A DNA stretch of 23,149 nucleotides from an uncultured Brachyspira sp. (GCF_949287625.1 NZ_CASEGO010000097.1:1-23149); one strand, 5' to 3'. Positions 15,315 to 23,089 are shown, counted from the first letter of the stretch. Made by a program: numbers and translations. The notes: generated by a model not told the origin, from the letters alone.

Positions 15315-16313
15315 TTATATGCTTGTAATAATATCTTTAAATTTTGAAAGCCAAGTGTCTTTATTTTTATTCACTGTTTCATCATTATCATATATTACTT
15401 TAATTTCTTCTATAGGAAGAAGTATATTTGATTTTGGTAAGTCTTTTCTAATAGCTCTGGCATTAAGTTCTTCATTCATTTTCTTTTGTGCATCATAGCT
15501 TGTAATATAATCAACAAATTTTTTAGCATTTTCTAAATGTTTGGCATTTTTTATAATATATATTCCGTCAGCTTTCATTATAACGCCTTCTTTCATATAT
15601 ACTAATTTTACTGGAGAGCCTGAAGCAGCATAATTGGCAGCAGCATTTTCAAAAGTAAGTCCTACAGCATATTCACTGTCAGCAACTCCTTTATATACAG
15701 CAGAAGAACCGCTTAATAACTTACCGTCCAAATTCTGCACAAACTTTTCTACATATTCCCAGCCGTTTTCTGGGTTTCCATCTCCCATGGCATAAAGCAT
15801 GTTAATTAAATGCTTAAAAGATGATGAAGATAATGACGGGTCTGTATAGGCTATTTTTCCTTTTAAAGCAGGATTAAGTAAATCAGCATATCCTTCTATT
15901 TTTATATCTTCTGTAAGATTTGTATTTACTATAAGGATACTTGGTATTGTAGTAAATCTTGTTATAGAACCTTCTTTATTTTTATATTCATCATATAAAC
16001 TGTTTTCATTTGTGGAAGTATAATCTTCAAATAAATTTAATTTGTCTTTTATAAGATTTAAATTAGCTCCCCAAAGTATATCGCCAAGAGGTGTATTTTT
16101 TTCTGTTTCTACTCTTTTTATTAATTCTCCAGTACCAGCAGCTATTAATTCTATTTTTATATTTGGATTTTTATCCTCAAAATCTTTTATAAGAGGCTCT
16201 ACAAAGTCCAAAGCATGAGGCGAATATATAACTAATCTGTTTTCATCTGATGTTTTACTGCTGCATGAATAAAAAATAAGGCTTATAAAAGCTAGTATCA
16301 AAATATTTTTCAT
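15315..16313 (-). CDS. ABC transporter substrate-binding lipoprotein 2 of the bit-like operon
   Basis: The 332-residue lipoprotein has Cys17 (lipobox FYSC). The mature start LVIYSPHALDFVEPLIKDFE and AAGTGELIKRVETEKNTPLG, followed by GDILWGAN, are closest to the generic family pattern. SSAVYKGVADSEYAVGLTFE is shared with both neighbours. From about residue 225 to 295 it is nearly the same as copy 1 (VYMKEGVIM, GIYIIKNAK, ELNARAIRKDL). That suggests a recent duplication or gene conversion. It starts 16 bases after copy 1 stops, so translation is probably coupled. It should deliver substrate to the same permease. Confidence 0.88.
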   Translation of the reverse strand: MKNILILAFISLIFYSCSSKTSDENRLVIYSPHALDFVEPLIKDFEDKNPNIKIELIAAGTGELIKRVETEKNTPLGDILWGANLNLIKDKLNLFEDYTSTNENSLYDEYKNKEGSITRFTTIPSILIVNTNLTEDIKIEGYADLLNPALKGKIAYTDPSLSSSSFKHLINMLYAMGDGNPENGWEYVEKFVQNLDGKLLSGSSAVYKGVADSEYAVGLTFENAAANYAASGSPVKLVYMKEGVIMKADGIYIIKNAKHLENAKKFVDYITSYDAQKKMNEELNARAIRKDLPKSNILLPIEEIKVIYDNDETVNKNKDTWLSKFKDIITSI

Positions 16314-16329
16314 TTTTAATATCCTAATA

Positions 16330-17364
16330 TTATAAATTTTCTATAATGGTTTTGAATCGCTCAAGCCAATTTTCCTGATTTTCTTTTACGAAATTATCTA
16401 TTTTTTCTAATTCAGCATTATCTGTAATAGCATTAATATCATTTATATTTACTAAAATAGGGGAGCTTCCTAAATCTTTTCTTACGGCTCTTGCATTAAG
16501 TTCATCATTCATTTTCTTTTGAGTGTCAAAGCTAGTCATATAATCTACAAACTTTTTGGCATTTTCTAAGTTTTTAGCATTTTTTATAATGTATATTCCA
16601 GCAGGCTCCATTATAACACCTTCTTTCATATATACTAATTTTATAGGAGATCCTGCAGCTGCATAATTAGCAGCAGCATTTTCAAAAGTAAGTCCTACAG
16701 CATATTCGCTGTCAGCAACTCCTTTGTATACAGCAGAAGAGCCTGTTAATAATTTGCCGTCTAAATTAGCACATAATTTCTCTATATAATCCCAAGCATT
16801 ATTTATATCATCTTTACCCATAGTATATAGTATAGTAACTAAATGCTTAAAAGAAGATGATGAAGAAGAGGGATCATTAAAGGCTATTTTTCCTTTTAAC
16901 TTTTCATTAGTTAAATCACTGTATCCTTCTATTTTTATATCGCCTATAATATTGGTATTAACTATTAATACACTTGGGCTTATCATAAATCTAGTCATTG
17001 AGCCTTCTACGTTTTTATAGCTGTCCATTATCTCATTTTCATTTGTTGTTGTGTAATTCTCAAATAGATTCTGATTATTTTTAACCAAATTAATATTAGC
17101 AGCCATTAAAACATCGCATAAAGGATCATTTTGTTCTGTTTCTATTCTTTTTATTAATTCCCCCGTGCCTGCTATAATAACTTCCACATCTATATTTGGA
17201 TTTTTGCTTTTGAAATCTTCTATCAATGGGTCTATAAAATCTCTTGATGAAGGCGAGTATATTACTAATGATGATTTTGTAGGAATATCTTTACTGCATG
17301 AAAATAATATTACAAATACCGCTAACAACATAACTGTTCGTATTAACTTATTAAAAAAATACAT
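16330..17364 (-). CDS. ABC transporter substrate-binding lipoprotein 1 of the bit-like operon
   Basis: This is the first gene of the operon: 344 residues, a basic N-terminus, a hydrophobic core and the lipobox LFSC with Cys23. The mature part starts LVIYSPSSRDFIDPLIEDF, followed by IIAGTGELIKRIETEQNDPL. The signature SSAVYKGVADSEYAVGLTFE is shared with the other two. The C-terminus is about ten residues longer than theirs. GGGAT lies about 7 bases before the ATG, and Met12 is a possible alternative start that keeps the lipobox. A consensus-like promoter lies just upstream. Three paralogues feeding one permease suggests either a dosage effect or slightly different ligands. Confidence 0.88.
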   Translation of the reverse strand: MYFFNKLIRTVMLLAVFVILFSCSKDIPTKSSLVIYSPSSRDFIDPLIEDFKSKNPNIDVEVIIAGTGELIKRIETEQNDPLCDVLMAANINLVKNNQNLFENYTTTNENEIMDSYKNVEGSMTRFMISPSVLIVNTNIIGDIKIEGYSDLTNEKLKGKIAFNDPSSSSSSFKHLVTILYTMGKDDINNAWDYIEKLCANLDGKLLTGSSAVYKGVADSEYAVGLTFENAAANYAAAGSPIKLVYMKEGVIMEPAGIYIIKNAKNLENAKKFVDYMTSFDTQKKMNDELNARAVRKDLGSSPILVNINDINAITDNAELEKIDNFVKENQENWLERFKTIIENL

Positions 17365-17391
17365 GGCTTTATCCCAAAATTATTTTGCAAT

Positions 17392-17419
17392 AAAATATAT
17401 CATATTGTTTTTTTGTCAA
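17392..17419 (-). promoter_or_regulatory. Promoter of the three-lipoprotein/permease operon
   Basis: On the minus strand, TTGACA (17419-17414) is followed after 16 bases by TATTTT (17397-17392), 28 bases before the ATG at 17364. The -35 is perfect and the -10 is moderate. Confidence 0.5.
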
Positions 17420-17492
17420 TAAAAAATGCCTTGTTTTTTATAATAATATACCATATAAGTTTACATAATAAAAAAATGCTAATAAAAGTTAT

Positions 17493-17511
17493 CATAATAT
17501 CGATAATTATG
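17493..17511. promoter_or_regulatory. AT-rich dyad in the divergent region, possible regulator site
   Basis: CATAAT and ATTATG (6-base arms) flank a TCGAT core. The 19-base length and GATAAT-like content recall a Fur-type box but do not match its consensus well. It lies about 75 bases upstream of the operon's -35 box and 35 bases before the TPR gene. AT richness makes chance likely. Confidence 0.25.
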
Positions 17512-17545
17512 TTAACATTTTAATACTAGGACTGTAATCTATATT

Positions 17546-18658
17546 ATGAAAAGCAAAATAGCCTCTACAGCATATACTTTAATCAAAAAAAAGAAGTATA
17601 AAAAAGCAAAAGAGTTTCTTCTAAGTAATAAATCAAGAATTGTAAATGATGCAGATGCACTTGCTATGCTTTCATTTGCCGATATATTTTTAAAAGATTT
17701 TTACGGTGCTGAAGAACTTTCAAGAAAAGCTCTTAGAGAAGACAGTTTTTGTATTAATGGTATGCTTGCAAAGGCGTATATAAGTCTTAATAACGGACAT
17801 AGAGAAAATGCTTTGAGAGAATATTTTAGGATATTAGATTTAGAGCCTGAAAATAAAGTTGCAAAAGACAATATAGAGAGAATAAGATTTTTAACTAATA
17901 ATGCCAGAGGAGATGAGATTAATCCCAGATCTTATTTACTAGGCAAAAAGAAAATAGCAGTGTCAAAATTTCTTCTTCTCATTCCAATAGCATTCATACT
18001 CACATTTGCTTCATATATTGCAATAGACAGATTATACCCAAAAATAAGATATGTACTTCTTGACAAAGACCAAAAAGAGTTAAGAGAAAAACTAGAGAAT
18101 GTTTATTTATTCGAGGGGCTTGAAGATGGAAAGATTCCAGAGAGTGCAAAAAGTCCTACATATTCACCTCGTGAAGTAGCCGAGATGTTTGATAAGGCTA
18201 AAAATAATATGAGAAGTGCATCTGTTAATGAAGCGGTTATGATAATAAACGGGGCATTAAAAAGCGACATTAACGAATACTTAAAAGAAAGATTTAGAGT
18301 GTTAAAAGAGTTTATAATAGCACCAGACTACAATATATTCAGAGAGAGTCCTAGTTATCTTACAGTTGCAGAGAATTACGATCTATACAATGGCGGATAT
18401 GTGAAATGGAAAGCCGATGTAAACAGAGTAACTCAGACTAACATTGACGGCATACCTAAAAAGAAAGCAAGAATCCTAATTTACGACACTAATGATAAAG
18501 ACATTGCGGGTGTTGCCGATTTGATAGTGAATGTAACTGTAACATTAGAGCCTAAAAACTATATAGAAGTGTACGGTAAGATTTTGGGTTATGACGCCAA
18601 ACAGAAATCAATACAGCTTGAAGGTCAGATTATAAAGCATTTGCCTAAGAAGAAGTAA
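17546..18658 (+). CDS. TPR-containing single-pass membrane protein
   Basis: The 370-residue protein has helical TPR-like repeats at about 5-115 (for example DADALAMLSFADIFLKDFYG and ALREYFRILDLEPENKVAKD). One membrane helix follows at about 141-160 (FLLLIPIAFILTFASYIAI), then a charged helical stretch at about 165-260. The C-terminal beta-rich domain is at about 280-368 (YVKWKADVNRV, ARILIYD, DLIVNVTVTLE, YIEVYGKILGYD, SIQLEGQIIKHL), possibly OB-like. With no signal peptide, the TPR part would be cytoplasmic and the beta domain periplasmic. AGGA lies rather far (14 bases) from the ATG. It is divergent from the transporter operon. It is a protein-interaction scaffold by fold; the partner is unknown. 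Confidence 0.8.
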   Translation: MKSKIASTAYTLIKKKKYKKAKEFLLSNKSRIVNDADALAMLSFADIFLKDFYGAEELSRKALREDSFCINGMLAKAYISLNNGHRENALREYFRILDLEPENKVAKDNIERIRFLTNNARGDEINPRSYLLGKKKIAVSKFLLLIPIAFILTFASYIAIDRLYPKIRYVLLDKDQKELREKLENVYLFEGLEDGKIPESAKSPTYSPREVAEMFDKAKNNMRSASVNEAVMIINGALKSDINEYLKERFRVLKEFIIAPDYNIFRESPSYLTVAENYDLYNGGYVKWKADVNRVTQTNIDGIPKKKARILIYDTNDKDIAGVADLIVNVTVTLEPKNYIEVYGKILGYDAKQKSIQLEGQIIKHLPKKK

Positions 18659-18677
18659 AATATATTCATCACTATTG

Positions 18678-18697
18678 ATATTATAGTTTAATAATAT
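18678..18697. promoter_or_regulatory. Inverted repeat before brnT, candidate BrnA operator
   Basis: ATATTAT (18678-18684) and ATAATAT (18691-18697) form perfect 7-base arms around AGTTTA, ending 11 bases before the brnT ATG. BrnA proteins are ribbon-helix-helix autorepressors, so an operator is expected here. The low-complexity sequence weakens the call. Confidence 0.35.
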
Positions 18698-18708
18698 AAA
18701 ATAATATT

Positions 18709-19011
18709 ATGATAAAATTTGAATGGGATAACAATAAAAATCTTATAAATATAAAGAAACATAAAATTTCATTTGAAGATGCAATATATGTTTTTTCAGA
18801 TAAAAATGCCGTCATTATGAAAGATGAGGAACATTCTGATTATGAGGACAGATTTATTACAATGGGAAATATTAATAGAAAGTTTATTGTTGTTGTTGTT
18901 CATACAGACAGAACAAAAAATTCTAATGAAGAAGTTATAAGAATCATATCAGCTAGATATGCAACTAAGAATGAAATTAATCAATACTATAATAGGGAAA
19001 ATTATGAGTGA
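18709..19011 (+). CDS. brnT: BrnT family type II toxin
   Basis: The 100-residue protein has the BrnT pattern from end to end. It opens FEWDNNKNLINIKKHKISFE with DAIYVF following, then DEEHSDYEDRFITMGN, then FIVVVVHTDRT, and closes with VIRIISARYATKNEINQYY. BrnT is a RelE-fold ribonuclease-like toxin that blocks translation and is neutralised by BrnA. The length fits the family, and all the main conserved blocks are present, so it looks intact. No Shine-Dalgarno is visible before the ATG. The stop overlaps the start of the antitoxin gene by 8 bases, giving the normal toxin-first order. Confidence 0.93.
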   Translation: MIKFEWDNNKNLINIKKHKISFEDAIYVFSDKNAVIMKDEEHSDYEDRFITMGNINRKFIVVVVHTDRTKNSNEEVIRIISARYATKNEINQYYNRENYE

Positions 19012-19219
19012 TATAAAAAAAGAATATGATTTTTCAAAAGCTCAGAAAATTACAGATTTTGAAAATGGTAAATTTTTTATTAATAATGAAGATATAGAAA
19101 TTCCAATTTATTTAGATAAAAAAATATTATCTGAACTGGAAATTTTATCCAAGCAGTCAGAAACCTCAATATCAGAAATAGCTAATGAAATACTTTCAAA
19201 ATACCTAATGAGTAAATAA
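19004..19219 (+). CDS. brnA: BrnA family antitoxin
   Basis: The 71-residue protein starts at ATG 19004 (MSDIKKEYDFSKAQKITDF), 5 bases after AGGGA and inside the last codons of brnT. The N-terminal part EYDFSKAQ with its following segment is the toxin-wrapping region. The C-terminus IPIYLDKKILSELEILSKQS, followed by a second helix, is a ribbon-helix-helix DNA-binding domain. An open frame extends upstream to 18959 but has no ribosome site, so the shorter start is preferred. BrnA dimers bind BrnT and repress the operon in known systems. Confidence 0.9.
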   Translation: MSDIKKEYDFSKAQKITDFENGKFFINNEDIEIPIYLDKKILSELEILSKQSETSISEIANEILSKYLMSK

Positions 19220-19221
19220 TC

Positions 19222-19785
19222 TCAAGCCCCTTTAGCAAATTTCCTAAACGCAGTAACAGTCTGCACCGAGCCGTACCAAAAAGCAATTTTACCTATAAAG
19301 TAATTAAAGCCTCTAAAAAATGTATTATCATTGTAAATATAAATAGCTTCTTTTATTTGTTCAAAGTTTGTAGGAACTAAAAATATAAATAATTCTTTAA
19401 TATAGGTTTTATCAAAATTGTTTATTTCAATATATAGTAACGGTAATAATAAACATGCTATTAAATATACTAAAATGGAATTAATAATATATTTTAGAAT
19501 ATCTTTAGAGAATAAAATATTTATTACATAAGTTATTAATAAAATATAAAAATATAATCCAACTTTAAAATCTATATATGACAAAGTAAAAAAGACACTC
19601 GGAAAAAGAATAGTACAAATAAAAGCCTTAATCCAATTCTGACCATTGTCGCTGTAGAGTGAACTTAATTCAATGGAAAGTATATCTCCGAAAGTTTTTA
19701 GATTTTTATTATTTTTCCAATTCTTTATTAAATCATCTTTATGTAGTTCTACTTCTTTGGCTTTATATTCTAATGCATCAATAGC
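19222..19785 (-). pseudogene. C-terminal membrane part of a frameshifted pentapeptide-repeat gene
   Basis: This continues the product of 19770-20978 in another frame. It reads AIDALEYKAKEVELHKDDLI, then a hydrophilic stretch to GDILSIELSSLYSDNGQNW. Three hydrophobic segments follow (KAFICTILFPSVFFTLSY and VGLYFYILLITYVINILF, then YIINSILVYLIACLLLPLLY). It ends IGKIAFWYGSVQTVTAFRKF. An ATG at 19584 opens the last 120 codons but has no ribosome site and starts inside the first membrane segment. The part is therefore probably not a gene of its own. The terminal GA.WYG...T..RKF arrangement is common at the end of pentapeptide-repeat membrane proteins of this kind. Confidence 0.65.
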
Positions 19786-20978
19786 ATATTTGCAGCATAA
19801 GCCTGCTGTTTAAGAAATAAAGCACTTTCACGATTAGCAAATTTATGTACTTTGAAATTAACAGGATTGATTAAACCGCCATTAATGACAGAGCCTTTAA
19901 AATCTGCTTCTTCAGCCTCTATATCATATAAATTTATTATTCCATTTATTAGAATATTTCCAAAATATATTTTTTGTATGTTATTATTAATTACTCCATA
20001 TCTATTATATATTATAGATATGGAACTGCTTGGATTTAAAAAGTTAATTTTAGCAAAACTAATAATATTAATTTCAGTATGTTGAAAAATTATTTCTTTT
20101 GATATATTTGCTTGTGCAAAAGATATTCTTTTATAAAATTTATTATTTGTAAATTCTATTTTATTTTTTAATCTAGCTCCAGTGAAAATTAAACTACCAT
20201 TGAAATCATTAAAAGTAAATTTCGTATTGTTATCAATTTGTGCTAACATAAAATCAATACCATTGTGTAATTTGGTTTTTGAAATATTTAATTTGTTTTT
20301 TAAATTTTTTGATATAAATTTTGAAAAATAAAAATTACATTTTTTATAAACTTCTATTTCAGAAAAAAGTATATCTAAATTATAAAAAATAGCTCCAGCA
20401 AAATCTAAATCAGTATAAAATTCAATACAATTAAAATTAATAAAAAAATTGTTTTCTAATTTATTAATAAAATAAGCAGTATTAAAGTCAACATTCCCAT
20501 AAAAAATAATATTATAAAAATTTATATTACTGTTATAAAATTTAGATAAAAAGAAATGAATATCTTTTTTAAAAATAGAGTTATTAAAACTTATATGACT
20601 TTCATTGTCTTTTCCAATAAGTTTTGGCCTAGAAAAATAAACATCTTTTTCAAATATTACATTGTGAAAAGATAAATAACAAAAATGAAATTTTATATTA
20701 CTATGTTTAGAAATATAACAATTAAATTCCCCTTCAAAAATAATATCTGTAAAATCAAAATTAAAGTAAAATTCATCTTTGTTTTTATTAAAATACAAAT
20801 TTATATTTCTCAAATTAAAGTTACATTTAATTATTGCATTTACTAATCTTAAAGAAATATAACCTTTGCAATTATAATATAATTTATTTTCTTTAATATT
20901 ATTTTCAAAATAAGATATTAGTTCATCTTCTTTTTCAAAGATTTGTGGATTATCTATATTAAATTCATTAAAATACAT
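19770..20978 (-). CDS. Pentapeptide-repeat-like protein, N-terminal part of a frameshifted gene
   Basis: The 402-residue frame begins MYFNEFNIDNPQIFEKEDEL. From about 60 to 370 it carries a long run of degenerate five-residue repeats with Phe or Ile at the centre (INFYNIIFYGNVDF, FTGARLKNKIEFTNNKF, ISFAQANISKEIIF), the pattern of a right-handed quadrilateral beta-helix. A charged linker follows (HKFANRESALFLKQQAYAAN). The last six residues (MLLMH and stop) are out of frame. One missing base at about 19785-19793 would join the frame to 19222-19785 and give a protein of about 584 residues with C-terminal membrane helices. The intact form would be a membrane-anchored beta-helix protein. The function of such proteins is largely unknown. 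Confidence 0.72.
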   Translation of the reverse strand: MYFNEFNIDNPQIFEKEDELISYFENNIKENKLYYNCKGYISLRLVNAIIKCNFNLRNINLYFNKNKDEFYFNFDFTDIIFEGEFNCYISKHSNIKFHFCYLSFHNVIFEKDVYFSRPKLIGKDNESHISFNNSIFKKDIHFFLSKFYNSNINFYNIIFYGNVDFNTAYFINKLENNFFINFNCIEFYTDLDFAGAIFYNLDILFSEIEVYKKCNFYFSKFISKNLKNKLNISKTKLHNGIDFMLAQIDNNTKFTFNDFNGSLIFTGARLKNKIEFTNNKFYKRISFAQANISKEIIFQHTEINIISFAKINFLNPSSSISIIYNRYGVINNNIQKIYFGNILINGIINLYDIEAEEADFKGSVINGGLINPVNFKVHKFANRESALFLKQQAYAANMLLMH

Positions 20979-21042
20979 TATTTATTCCTAAAAATATAAT
21001 GTTATTATGAGTTTTAATATTATGTAAATTTGCACTTTTTGC

Positions 21043-21066
21043 AACTTTTTGCGGCGGGAAAAAGTT
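21043..21066. repeat. AACTTTTT hairpin with GC-rich loop, copy 1
   Basis: AACTTTTT (21043-21050) and AAAAAGTT (21059-21066) enclose GCGGCGGG. A similar hairpin with different loop bases occurs at 22964-22988. TTTTTGCAA flanks both. It lies in the otherwise empty gap 20979-21215. Confidence 0.6.
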
Positions 21067-21215
21067 GAAATAAATTGAATTATAAATTGATTCTTTGGCT
21101 AGTTAAAAAATTAGATAACTTTGATTTTTTTATTAAAGAAAATTATTCTTTCTGAACCCCATGCTAATAATTATATTTGAGGTGTAAATTAAATAGCTTT
21201 ATATGGAATAAATTA

Positions 21216-22025
21216 TTAGATATCCAAATGCTTCCAAGCGTCATAGAAATGATTTACCGGACCATGACCTTTTCCAACGCTGTCCGTTTTGGCTGATTGT
21301 AAAGCATTAAATAAATATTCTTTGCCGAGTTTGCAGGCTTCAAGCGGTGTTTTTCCATGTGCTATATAACTGCAAATCGCTGCCGATAATGTACAGCCTG
21401 TGCCATGTGTGTTTTTTGTGTCTATTCTAGCGGCATCCAAAAATTCTTTGCCTTCTCTGTTCATAAATAAATCTCTCGAAAGCTCGCCTTCCATATGTCC
21501 GCCTTTAAGCATAACATTTTTTGCTCCCATATCTAGTATTTCTTTTGCTGCATTAATCATATCTTCATCAGTTTTAATTTTTCTTGAAGTTAAATCTTCA
21601 GCCTCTGGTATATTTGGCGTGATTACAGTAGATATTGGAAGTATACGGCTTTTCAAACTAGCAACAGCCTCTTCTAATAATAGCCTGTCGCCGCTTTTTG
21701 CCACCATAACAGGATCAACTATGATAGGTATATTTTTAGCATGGTTTTTTAAGAATTCAGCTACTAATTTTATTATATCACTGTTAAAAAGCATTCCTAT
21801 TTTAATTGCGTCTGGTATAATATCATCAAATATGCAGTATAATTGTTCTTCTATGGCTTTTAATTCTATACCATAACAGTTTCTAACACCTTGCGTATTT
21901 TGTATGGGTAGGGCAGTAAGTACGCACATTCCATAACAGCCTAATGCCGAAAAAGTTTTTAAATCCGCCTGTATTCCAGCTCCTCCCGAACCATCAAATC
22001 CTGCTATAGTTAAAGCCTTTATCAT
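21216..22025 (-). CDS. thiD: Hydroxymethylpyrimidine/phosphomethylpyrimidine kinase
   Basis: ThiD phosphorylates HMP to HMP-P and HMP-PP for thiamine diphosphate synthesis in the cytoplasm. The 269-residue protein has the usual length. Motifs are ALTIAGFDGSGGAGIQADLK (4-23), KIGML (75-79), DPVMVAKSGDRLL (104-116), TPNIPEAEDL (136-145), LKGGHMEG (173-180) and HGTGCTLSAAI with Cys211 (207-217). The first motif has FDGSGG where many relatives have SDSSGG. AAGGA lies 8 bases before the ATG. It starts 12 bases after the receiver-PilZ gene, so the two are cotranscribed. No thiM, thiE or TPP riboswitch is visible in the window. Confidence 0.95.
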   Translation of the reverse strand: MIKALTIAGFDGSGGAGIQADLKTFSALGCYGMCVLTALPIQNTQGVRNCYGIELKAIEEQLYCIFDDIIPDAIKIGMLFNSDIIKLVAEFLKNHAKNIPIIVDPVMVAKSGDRLLLEEAVASLKSRILPISTVITPNIPEAEDLTSRKIKTDEDMINAAKEILDMGAKNVMLKGGHMEGELSRDLFMNREGKEFLDAARIDTKNTHGTGCTLSAAICSYIAHGKTPLEACKLGKEYLFNALQSAKTDSVGKGHGPVNHFYDAWKHLDI

Positions 22026-22037
22026 TGCTATTATCCT

Positions 22038-22742
22038 TTATTTTATTTTTTCTATATATTTATCGTATATAAACTTGCATATCAGTTTAGAATTAAATGC
22101 AGATAATTCATCAAAAGTTCCTACATATTCGTTACCTATTTTTTCAGTTATTATTATAGAAAAATTTATTTTATACGAACTTATAGCCATAGAAGCATTT
22201 TTAATAATATGTCCGACTTCTATACCTGCTTCTTCAGGCGGCATAATAAATTTTAATCCAATAGGCGACATCTCTATTATCATGCCATGAAGTATCTGCC
22301 TTACTCCATCATGCCTAAATACTAATTTAAAATTATCCAAATCATTAATTACTATATGTTTTAATTTTTTAGGTTTAATATTCGCTTTTTCTAAAAGTAA
22401 AGTAAATCTGTTTAAGAAGTCTTTTTCATTAAAAGGCTTTAATAAAAAACCAGAAACCCCTATACGCATCATCTTGCTGAAAAACTCTTTGCTTGGATTT
22501 TCAACATGCACTATAACATGAACATTATATCTGTCGTCTAAATATATTTTTTCTAATATATCTGCCATCTCTTCATCGCTTTCATTAACTTCTATAATAG
22601 CTGCAGTAAAAGGAAGTTTTCCAAACATAGATAGTATGCTTTTTTTATCTTTTACTGCTACTACTTCATATCCTGCTGTTATAAGAATGCTGATAAGACT
22701 GTCTCTTGTCTGTAAAGATGAATCATAAACTAATATACGCAT
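22038..22742 (-). CDS. Degenerate receiver domain fused to a PilZ-like domain
   Basis: Residues 1-120 fold like a response-regulator receiver: RILVYDSS with Asp7, the strand AAIIEVNE, and LLKPF with Lys102. The phospho-acceptor position carries Glu51 instead of Asp, and His79 is close to the usual Thr/Ser. Phosphorylation is therefore unlikely, and Glu may mimic the active state. Residues about 128-230 look like a PilZ domain: FRHDGVRQ (Arg143, Arg148) and EMSPIGLKF (Ser159, Gly162). That is close to RxxxR and D/NxSxxG, but with one extra residue between the arginines and Glu for Asp/Asn. PilZ domains bind c-di-GMP. It sits directly upstream of thiD in one transcript, with only a weak TTAGG before its ATG. 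Confidence 0.75.
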   Translation of the reverse strand: MRILVYDSSLQTRDSLISILITAGYEVVAVKDKKSILSMFGKLPFTAAIIEVNESDEEMADILEKIYLDDRYNVHVIVHVENPSKEFFSKMMRIGVSGFLLKPFNEKDFLNRFTLLLEKANIKPKKLKHIVINDLDNFKLVFRHDGVRQILHGMIIEMSPIGLKFIMPPEEAGIEVGHIIKNASMAISSYKINFSIIITEKIGNEYVGTFDELSAFNSKLICKFIYDKYIEKIK

Positions 22743-22963
22743 AATATTATACCTAATAAAAACTATATTGTTTATTATATAATAGAAACAATTAAAATCA
22801 ATATTATATATTAACTAATTGTTTAATAGCTTTGTTTTATTATTGCTTATAAAGTTTGATACTTATTATTTATACATGTCGAAAGTATATCATATGCAGT
22901 ATATTTTAGTATATACTGAAACGATTTCATTTTGTCAACTGATGTACATTATATAGAATTATA
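22743..22963. other. Gene-free AT-rich stretch with worn inverted-end unit (copy E)
   Basis: No ORF with a start signal is present. TTTAGTATATACTGAAAC followed by TTTTGTCAAC (about 22906-22938) resembles the right half of the 52-base unit. The promoter of the receiver-PilZ/thiD transcript must lie here, but I see no convincing hexamer pair. Confidence 0.4.
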
Positions 22964-22988
22964 AACTTTTTTGTCGCACAAAAAAGTT
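22964..22988. repeat. AACTTTTTTG hairpin, copy 2
   Basis: Perfect 10-base arms AACTTTTTTG (22964-22973) and CAAAAAAGTT (22979-22988) enclose TCGCA. It is followed by GCAAAAAACGCAA, as in similar intergenic sequence near 21030-21066. Confidence 0.65.
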
Positions 22989-23089
22989 GCAAAAAACGCA
23001 ATTACTAGAACTTTATATTTTAAAAATATGTATTAAACGTATGATAATACCTGAAATTTGGGCTACACCTAAAGGTGGACTTTGTCAAA

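Noticed and set aside
18959..19003. Upstream ATG extending BrnA by 15 residues
   Set aside because: No ribosome site. The ATG at 19004 follows AGGGA and gives the family's usual N-terminus and gene overlap.
21400..21876. Plus-strand ORF opposite thiD (158 residues)
   Set aside because: Antisense shadow of thiD, with low-complexity composition and no start signals.
22743..22963. TPP riboswitch upstream of the receiver-PilZ/thiD transcript
   Set aside because: No conserved TPP-box elements such as CTGAGA are present in the leader.
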